The translations under genes were made by a program, and so were the position numbers. From positions 1-16,255 of the forward strand of contig JBBSGC010000034.1 of NCBI GenBank assembly GCA_038254525.1: 16,255 nucleotides of DNA, written 5' to 3'. Below the pieces are notes generated by a model. The model saw nothing but the letters and a program-made list of their open reading frames with translations, did no database searches and was not told the DNA's origin. Below, piece by piece: positions 7,092 through 12,452 of the stretch (position 1 is the stretch's first letter; every line of letters starts with the position of its first letter). This DNA comes from JBBSGC01 sp038254525 (GTDB taxonomy: Bacteria > Actinomycetota > Actinomycetes > Propionibacteriales > Nocardioidaceae).

Positions 7092-7159
7092 GTGCGCCGG
7101 CCGGTTCTGTGCGCCGGCGGCTGGCGGCGACGCTATCGGCTCCCGGCCGGGACGCCGAA
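7092..7159 (-). promoter_or_regulatory. Candidate fabG–fabI promoter with palindrome and direct repeat
   Basis: On the minus strand TAGCGT (7130–7135) fits TANNNT, with a weak TTCGGC 18 bp further upstream (7154–7159). The spacer contains a perfect 12-bp palindrome TCCCGGCCGGGA (7141–7152). The resulting leader carries a 10-bp direct repeat GTGCGCCGGC at 7092–7101 and 7109–7118 (plus-strand reading). The palindrome could be an operator, but GC-rich palindromes are frequent in such DNA. Confidence 0.3.
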
Positions 7160-7223
7160 GCGGCCCGCTTTCCTGGTGCCGGACCGGGCCACCAGTGAGG
7201 TCGCCGCGTCGACGCCCTCGGCG

Positions 7224-7229
7224 TACGGT
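7224..7229 (+). promoter_or_regulatory. Candidate -10 box (TACGGT) for leaderless DUF3099 gene
   Basis: TACGGT fits TANNNT and ends 6 nt before ATG 7236. A GGTGGAG also lies here but only 2 nt from the ATG, too close for a good ribosome site, so leaderless initiation is favoured. Confidence 0.4.
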
Positions 7230-7235
7230 GGAGCC

Positions 7236-7526
7236 ATGGATCGACGCGAGCCGCAGGCGGTGCGCATCACCGACGCGCGCACCTCGCACAGTGACGATGT
7301 GCGACACCGGCAGCTGCGCTATCTCTATTCGATGCTGCTGCGGACTGCGTGTTTCGTCGGTGCGGTCGTCACCGGTTCCTGGGTTCGCTGGACCTTGGTC
7401 GCGGCCGCGATCTTCCTGCCGTACATCGCCGTGGTGCTGGCCAACGCCGCCAACCGCAGGACTCCCGAGCAGGCGGCGGGCTTCAACCCGACTCGCGGTG
7501 CGCTCGGCCCGGGTGACGATGGCTGA
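7236..7526 (+). CDS. DUF3099 family membrane protein
   Basis: The 96-residue protein carries the DUF3099 pattern: an N-terminal VRITDARTSHSDD, a basic RQLRYLYSMLLRTACF, then two membrane segments at about 33–48 and 52–70 (WTLVAAAIFLPYIAVVLANA), ending in a short polar tail. No biochemical function is known for the family, which is largely actinobacterial. The ATG at 7236 was chosen because family similarity begins a few residues later and the preceding codons from 7092 look non-coding. Its 3' end overlaps the next gene by 8 bp, so the two are likely translated together. It is divergent from fabG. Confidence 0.88.
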   Translation: MDRREPQAVRITDARTSHSDDVRHRQLRYLYSMLLRTACFVGAVVTGSWVRWTLVAAAIFLPYIAVVLANAANRRTPEQAAGFNPTRGALGPGDDG

Positions 7527-7764
7527 GCAGGCCACGCCGGCGTCCGCCCAGCTCGGCACCGAGCGTGGTCTCGAGGCAGAGACACCGATCTGCTCCGCCA
7601 AGGGTTGCCGGGTGCCAGCGGTTGTCGAGCTGCTATGGCGCAACCCGCGCCTGCATACCAGAGAGCGGCGCAAGAGCTGGCCGGCCTGCGCTGCGCACGA
7701 GCAGTTCCTCGCGCAGTTCTTGGCTGTTCGCGGGTTCCTCCGCGAGACCGAACCGCTGAGTTGA
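7519..7764 (+). CDS. Small conserved actinobacterial Cys/His protein, function unknown
   Basis: This 81-residue soluble protein has an ICSAKGC motif (C25, C30) and a WPACAAH motif (C57, H60), giving a C-x4-C plus C-x2-H set suitable for one zinc ion. Between them is a conserved-looking WRNPRLHTRERRKSW (40–54), and the C-terminal part FLAQFLAVRGF is helical. Similar short proteins are widespread in actinobacteria, some misleadingly named acetone carboxylase in databases; nothing here supports that activity. The ATG at 7519–7521 overlaps the DUF3099 stop by 8 bp, indicating coupled translation. The stop is 10 bp from the end of convergent moaA. Zinc binding is inferred from residue spacing only. 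Confidence 0.78.
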   Translation: MAEQATPASAQLGTERGLEAETPICSAKGCRVPAVVELLWRNPRLHTRERRKSWPACAAHEQFLAQFLAVRGFLRETEPLS

Positions 7765-7774
7765 GGAGCCGCCG

Positions 7775-8806
7775 TCAGCCGCCGATGGCCGACATCGGCC
7801 GGAGCGGTTGGGCGAACCCCGCGTCGTCGATGCCATGACCCGCTCGCTTGCCCCACATCGCCTGTCTCCAGCGAGCCTCGATGTCGTCGTCGCTCGCGAC
7901 CGGGTCACGTAGTAGGGCGCGGAGGTCCGACTCCTCTCGGGCGAACAAGCAGTTGCGGACCTGTCCGTCGGCGGTGAGGCGCACCCGGTCACAGTCGCCG
8001 CAGAACGGTCGGGTCACGGACCCGATCACCCCGACAGTGGCTGGCCCGCCGTCGACATGGAACTCCTCCGCCGGGGCAGAGCCGCGGGGACGCGACGCCT
8101 CGGAGAGCGTGAAGTGCGCCGAAAGCATGTCGACTATCTCGTCGGCGGTCAGCATGGCCTCGCGGTGCCAGTCGTGCTGGGCGTCCAGGGGCATCTGCTC
8201 GATGAACCGCAAGGAGTAGCCACGGTCGAGGCACCAGCGCAGCAGCTCAGCGGCCTGGTCGTCGTTGATCCCACGCAGCAGGACCGCGTTAACTTTGACC
8301 GGCGCGAGTCCCGCGGTCGCGGCCGCGGCCAGGCCGGCCACCACATCATGCAGCCTGTCCCGCCGGGTGATCTGGGCGAACGTCTCCGGTCGAATGGTGT
8401 CAAGACTGACGTTGACCCGGTTGAGCCCCGCCTCAGCGAGGGCTGCCGCCGAGCGGGTAAGCCCCAGACCGTTGGACGTCATCGCGATGGTCGGCCGCGG
8501 GTCCAGGGCGGCGATCCTGCCGACGATGCCTACCAGACCGCGCCGCAGCAGCGGCTCTCCCCCGGTGAGCCGAACCTGCCGGACGCCGAGCCGCTCGACC
8601 CCGATCCGGACCAGTCTGACCACTTCGTCGTCGGTCAGTGTCTGCGGAGTCGGCAGCCAGTCCAGCCCCTCGGCGGGCATGCAGTACTGACAGCGCAGGT
8701 TGCACCGGTCGGTCAGGGACACCCGTAGGTCGGTCGCGACCCGGCCGAATGAGTCGAGCAGCGGCAACCCCGGCCGGGCGGTAAGGATTGGGGACGACGG
8801 TGACAT
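7775..8806 (-). CDS. moaA: GTP 3',8-cyclase MoaA (radical SAM, molybdenum cofactor synthesis)
   Basis: With MoaC it converts GTP to cyclic pyranopterin monophosphate, the first stage of molybdenum cofactor synthesis. The 343-residue protein has the N-terminal radical-SAM cluster CNLRCQYC (C35, C39, C42), the SAM motif TGGEPLLR (81–88), SLDT (134–137), and the second cluster FCGDCDRVRL…NC (C269, C272, C286). The chain ends in Gly-Gly (342–343), needed for the activity of known MoaA proteins. The length is slightly above average. No moaC, moeA or other cofactor genes are adjacent. ATG 8804–8806 has no ribosome site but a TAGACT box 6 nt upstream, so the mRNA is probably leaderless. The gene is divergent from SURF1. 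Confidence 0.96.
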   Translation of the reverse strand: MSPSSPILTARPGLPLLDSFGRVATDLRVSLTDRCNLRCQYCMPAEGLDWLPTPQTLTDDEVVRLVRIGVERLGVRQVRLTGGEPLLRRGLVGIVGRIAALDPRPTIAMTSNGLGLTRSAAALAEAGLNRVNVSLDTIRPETFAQITRRDRLHDVVAGLAAAATAGLAPVKVNAVLLRGINDDQAAELLRWCLDRGYSLRFIEQMPLDAQHDWHREAMLTADEIVDMLSAHFTLSEASRPRGSAPAEEFHVDGGPATVGVIGSVTRPFCGDCDRVRLTADGQVRNCLFAREESDLRALLRDPVASDDDIEARWRQAMWGKRAGHGIDDAGFAQPLRPMSAIGG

Positions 8807-8812
8807 GGCCCC

Positions 8813-8818
8813 AGTCTA
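8813..8818 (-). promoter_or_regulatory. Candidate -10 box (TAGACT) for leaderless moaA
   Basis: On the minus strand TAGACT fits TANNNT and ends 6 nt before the moaA ATG. No Shine–Dalgarno sequence precedes the start. The -35 region is not recognisable. Confidence 0.45.
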
Positions 8819-8915
8819 GGTGCCGGCTGGCCGGTGCCGCAGCGGTCGGACAGGTGGCGAGTTGGACGCCCGATGGCCGCAGAGGCCGTCTGGAGAGCGG
8901 TGATGTGCTCTCGGC

Positions 8916-8921
8916 TACCTT
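8916..8921 (+). promoter_or_regulatory. Candidate -10 box (TACCTT) for leaderless SURF1 gene
   Basis: TACCTT fits TANNNT and ends 6 nt before GTG 8928. There is no ribosome-binding sequence before the start. The overlapping ATG at 8926 is in another frame. Confidence 0.4.
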
Positions 8922-8927
8922 CGCTAT

Positions 8928-9788
8928 GTGTACCGGTTCCTGTTGAGCCGCCGCTGGCTGGGGTTCGCCGTGTTCGTCGTACTGCTGGCTGCGGTGTGCA
9001 TCCGGCTGGGTATCTGGCAGTTCCACCGGCTGGAGGAGCGTCGGGCCGACAACCGGCACGTCGAGACCAACCTCGCCGCCACGCCTGCCCCGCTGGCGAC
9101 CGTGGACTCGGCGGGCAGTCCGGTGAGCGTGGCGACCGAGTGGCGGACCGTGACCGTCAGCGGCACCTACGACGGCGCGCATCAGCTGGCCCTGCGCAAC
9201 CAGACGCGGGACAACGTGGGCCCGGGAGCAGAGGTGCTCACCCCGCTGCGGACCTCGGACGGCATCGGCATCCTGGTCGACCGCGGTTGGCTCAGCACCG
9301 CGGCAGACCCGTCGGCGATCCCCGCTCTTCCGGCACCGCCGTCCGGCCAGGTGCAGGTGACCGGTTGGCTGCGGGCCGACAACGGCGCGGGAGACAGTGC
9401 GACCCTGCCCAGCGACGGTGGCGTCCGGGCGATTTCCAGCAGTGCGGTTGCGAGCATCCTCGACTATCCCCTGCTTCCAGGCTACGTGGCGCTCACCGGG
9501 CAGGATCCGCCCGTCGACGCCGCCCTGTCCGGACCGCTGCAGCCCGACCTCGGCGAGGGTCCGCACTTCTTTTACGGGCTGCAGTGGGAGTTCTTCGCGC
9601 TGCTCGCGCTGGGCGGGTACGTGTGGTTCGCGTGGTCCGAGGCGCACCCCGAGCGGACCAAGGGCTCGGCGGGTCACAGGGCCCGGGTCATGCCTCCGTC
9701 GACCGGCACCAGAGCGCCGGTCACGAACGACGCCGCTGGCGAAAGCAGGAAGGCCGCTACCCGAGCGAACTCCTCGGGGCGACCGTAG
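8928..9788 (+). CDS. SURF1 family protein (cytochrome oxidase assembly)
   Basis: SURF1 proteins assist heme a insertion or assembly of aa3-type cytochrome c oxidase in the cytoplasmic membrane. The 286-residue protein has the two expected membrane helices at about 10–28 and 221–236. Family motifs are LGIWQFHRLEER after the first helix, VTVSGTYD, GILVDRGWL (114–122), VTGWLR (144–149) and HFFYGLQWEFFALLAL (213–228). The start is GTG 8928, directly before the hydrophobic helix. The last ~45 residues are polar and unrelated to the family core, and their coding DNA overlaps the convergent SDR gene by 115 bp. That tail may be a read-on extension caused by loss of an earlier stop. Confidence 0.92.
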   Translation: MYRFLLSRRWLGFAVFVVLLAAVCIRLGIWQFHRLEERRADNRHVETNLAATPAPLATVDSAGSPVSVATEWRTVTVSGTYDGAHQLALRNQTRDNVGPGAEVLTPLRTSDGIGILVDRGWLSTAADPSAIPALPAPPSGQVQVTGWLRADNGAGDSATLPSDGGVRAISSSAVASILDYPLLPGYVALTGQDPPVDAALSGPLQPDLGEGPHFFYGLQWEFFALLALGGYVWFAWSEAHPERTKGSAGHRARVMPPSTGTRAPVTNDAAGESRKAATRANSSGRP

Positions 9789-10432
9789 CGACCCAGTGGG
9801 ATCGTTCCCTCAGCCTGCCGCCGGGCGGCCGCTGGGTCCTCGGCCAACGCGTCCAGCCCCTGCACCCGCTCGGTCTCCACCCGTCCGGGCAGCAGGCTGT
9901 TGACCCGGATGCCCAGTGGGCCTAGCTCGTCAGCAAGCGTCTTCGCGACCATGGCCAGACCCGGTCGCAGGCCGTTGGAGATTGCCAGGCCGGGGATCGG
10001 CGTCCGAACCGAGGTGCTCAGCACGTAGGTGAGGCAGCTCCCGTCGCCGAGCACCGAACCGAGCTCGCGGCCCAGCCGTACGGCACCGAGGAAGACCGAC
10101 TCGAACGCCTGGCGCCACTGCTCGTCGGAGACGCCCAGCACCGGACCGGGCGCCGGGCCGCCGACGCTGACCAGCGCGCCGTCGAGGCGGTGCCACCGGC
10201 TACGGGCTGCTTGGACGAGCCGGGCCGGGGTGTCCGGATCGGCGTTGTCCGCGGCGACCGCTGTCGCCTGCTCCGCGCCGAGGTCGCGCACAAGCTCGGC
10301 CAGCGGCTCCGGAGACCGCGACGAGACGACCACCCGCGCACCTTCGGCCACCAGAACGCGTGCGGTGGCGGCACCGAGCCCGCGAGCGCCACCGGTGACC
10401 AGGTAGACGCGGCCCCGCAGGCCCAGATCCAT
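9674..10432 (-). CDS. SDR-family oxidoreductase with atypical active site
   Basis: A 252-residue Rossmann-fold SDR with a good cofactor motif TGGARGLG (13–20) and a standard C-terminus FVTGALVPVDGG. It aligns without gaps to the FabG of this window from Tyr136 to Asn178. Catalytic Ser is kept (S139), but the Tyr position is Ser152 and the Lys position is Arg156 (SNGLR instead of YxxxK). The NNAG motif is also changed, to VSVGG. The substrate is unknown and it may bind rather than catalyse, or use other residues. ATG 10430–10432 has GAGGGGAG 5–6 nt upstream. It follows the ABC exporter by 28 bp on the same strand, so they are probably co-transcribed. Its 3' end lies inside the SURF1 reading frame on the other strand. 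Confidence 0.9.
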   Translation of the reverse strand: MDLGLRGRVYLVTGGARGLGAATARVLVAEGARVVVSSRSPEPLAELVRDLGAEQATAVAADNADPDTPARLVQAARSRWHRLDGALVSVGGPAPGPVLGVSDEQWRQAFESVFLGAVRLGRELGSVLGDGSCLTYVLSTSVRTPIPGLAISNGLRPGLAMVAKTLADELGPLGIRVNSLLPGRVETERVQGLDALAEDPAAARRQAEGTIPLGRYGRPEEFARVAAFLLSPAASFVTGALVPVDGGMTRAL

Positions 10433-10460
10433 GCAGGCTCCCCTCGCTCGGTCGGACTGC

Positions 10461-12347
10461 TCAGATGCGGACGGGCGACGGCTCCGCCGCGAGCGGCTCC
10501 ACGGCTGGCCGCGTCGAGTCGGCGAACTGGGTGCGGTAGAGATCGGCATAGAGTCCGCCGCGCAGCAGCAGCTCCTCATGGGTGCCGGACTGCACGATCC
10601 GCCCTTCGTCGACGACGAGGATGGCATCGGCGTTGCGCACGGTCGAGAGCCGGTGGGCGATGACCAGCGACGTCCGCCCGGCCAGTGCGCTGTCGAGCGC
10701 GCGCTGGACAGCCGCCTCGGACTCTGAGTCCAGGTGCGCGGTTGCCTCATCGAGCACCACGATGCGCGGGGCCTTGAGCAGCAGCCTGGCGATCGCCAGC
10801 CGCTGCCGCTCGCCGCCGGAGAGCCGGTACCCCCGGTCGCCGACCACCGTGTCCAACCCGTGAGGCAGGGAGTCGACCAGCGGCAGGATCTGCGCGGCTG
10901 CCAGCGCGATCCGAAGCTGCTCGTCGGTGGCGCCGGGGCGGGCATAGCGCAGGTTGGCTGCGATCGTGTCGTGGAACATGTGCGCGTCCTGGGTGACGTA
11001 GCCGACCAGGTCGCGAAGCGACTGCTGGGTCGCCGTACGGATGTCGCGGTCGCCGACGGCGATCGACCCGCCCGTGACGTCATAGAGGCGCGTGACCAGG
11101 TTGGTGATCGTCGTCTTGCCGGCACCGGAGTGACCGACGAGGGCCACCATCTGCCCCGGCTCCACGGTGAAGCTCACGCCGCGCAGGACCGGCTCACCGG
11201 CACTCACGTCGACCCGGGCGACAGTCTCCAGACTGGCCAGCGAAACCTCGTCAGCGCCGGGATAGGCGAAGCGCACGTCGTCGAAGTAGACCCGAGCCGG
11301 CGCGTCGGCGGGCAGCGGCTCGGCCCCCGGCGCGTCCTGCACCGAGGAGGGCAGGTCGAGCACCTCGAAGACCCGCTCGAAGCTCACCATGGCGGTCATC
11401 ACGTCGACGTGCACGTTGGACAGCCCGGTGAGCGGGCCGTACAGGCGGCCGATCAGCGCCGCCAGGGCGAGCAGCGTCCCGATCGAGAGTGTGTCGGCGA
11501 CCACCATCAGCCCGCCGATGCCATAGACCAGAGCTGTTCCCAGCGAGGCGATGACCGTGAGCGCGGTGAAGAAGACCCGGCTCGACATGGCGACCTGCAC
11601 GCCGAGGTCGCGCACCTGCGCGGCGCCGGTGGCAAACCGCTCGTCCTCGGCTTCAACCCGGCCGAACAGCTTGACGAGCATGGCGCCGCCGACGTGGAAC
11701 CGCTCGGTCATCGAGGCACCGAGCTCCGCGTTGATCTGCATCTGCTGACGGGCCAGTCCCGCGAGCCGGTTGCCGGCCCACCGGGCAGGGATCAGGAACA
11801 GCGGCAGCAGGAGCAGCGACACCACGGTGATCTGCCACGACAGCACCAGCATCGTCGCAACCACCAGGATCAGGCTGACGACGTTGGACACCACACCCGA
11901 CAGCGTCGAGGTGAACGCGCGCTGCGCGCCGACCACATCGGTGTTGAGGCGGGAGACCAGGGCACCGGTCTGTGTACGGGTGAAGAACGCCAGCGGCAAC
12001 CGCTGCACGTGGCCGTAGACCTTAAGCCGCAGGTCGTAGATCAGTCCCTCACCGATCCTGGCCGAGCACCACCGCATGGCCAGCGTGTTCGCCGCCTCGA
12101 ACACCGCGATCACCGCCACGACGAGCGCCAGGCCGATCACCACCGCGCGGTCGTGGGGCAGCACCCCGTCGTCGACGATCCGCTTGAACAACAGCGGCGT
12201 GGCGACCACGAGCGCGGCGTCGACCACGATCATCACCAGGAACAGCGAGATCAACCGCAGGTAGGGACGCCCGAACGCCACCACGCGGCCCACCGTGCCG
12301 GGGGTCAGCTTCTTGCTGACCACCGACCGGTCGGCGGTGTAGGACAT
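10461..12347 (-). CDS. ABC exporter, fused membrane domain and ATPase (MsbA/MdlB-like)
   Basis: This half-transporter has 628 residues from ATG 12347. The membrane domain (about 25–320) contains six predicted helices, beginning LISLFLVMIVVDAALVVATPLLF, with the exporter loop LPLAFFTRTQTGALVSRLNTD (117–137). The ATPase has Walker A GHSGAGKT (405–412), Q-loop VTQD (Q453), signature LSGGE (509–513), Walker B VVLDEAT with E534, and switch H565. It would work as a homodimer unless paired elsewhere. An insertion of about 20 residues (365–385) lies between the first ATPase strands. ATG 12347 was preferred because AGAGGA lies 9 nt upstream; a GTG at 12422 would add 25 Ala/Pro-rich residues. The substrate cannot be deduced. 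The LysM–BTAD gene ends 105 bp upstream. Confidence 0.92.
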   Translation of the reverse strand: MSYTADRSVVSKKLTPGTVGRVVAFGRPYLRLISLFLVMIVVDAALVVATPLLFKRIVDDGVLPHDRAVVIGLALVVAVIAVFEAANTLAMRWCSARIGEGLIYDLRLKVYGHVQRLPLAFFTRTQTGALVSRLNTDVVGAQRAFTSTLSGVVSNVVSLILVVATMLVLSWQITVVSLLLLPLFLIPARWAGNRLAGLARQQMQINAELGASMTERFHVGGAMLVKLFGRVEAEDERFATGAAQVRDLGVQVAMSSRVFFTALTVIASLGTALVYGIGGLMVVADTLSIGTLLALAALIGRLYGPLTGLSNVHVDVMTAMVSFERVFEVLDLPSSVQDAPGAEPLPADAPARVYFDDVRFAYPGADEVSLASLETVARVDVSAGEPVLRGVSFTVEPGQMVALVGHSGAGKTTITNLVTRLYDVTGGSIAVGDRDIRTATQQSLRDLVGYVTQDAHMFHDTIAANLRYARPGATDEQLRIALAAAQILPLVDSLPHGLDTVVGDRGYRLSGGERQRLAIARLLLKAPRIVVLDEATAHLDSESEAAVQRALDSALAGRTSLVIAHRLSTVRNADAILVVDEGRIVQSGTHEELLLRGGLYADLYRTQFADSTRPAVEPLAAEPSPVRI

Positions 12348-12452
12348 CAACGCATGTCCTCTAGCGGCGGCAGGAGTCATCGCCGGCTGCAACGCCGCCG
12401 GGGCCGGGGTTTCTTCCCTCACCAGGATCCGCCCCGATCGGCCACCCGGGGC

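Noticed and set aside
8057..8728. Plus-strand frame across moaA
   Set aside because: It is antisense to moaA, whose cysteine clusters and Gly-Gly end are all intact.
10433..11125. Frame fused upstream of the SDR
   Set aside because: The first part is an out-of-frame reading of the ABC exporter; the SDR has its own ATG and ribosome site at 10432.
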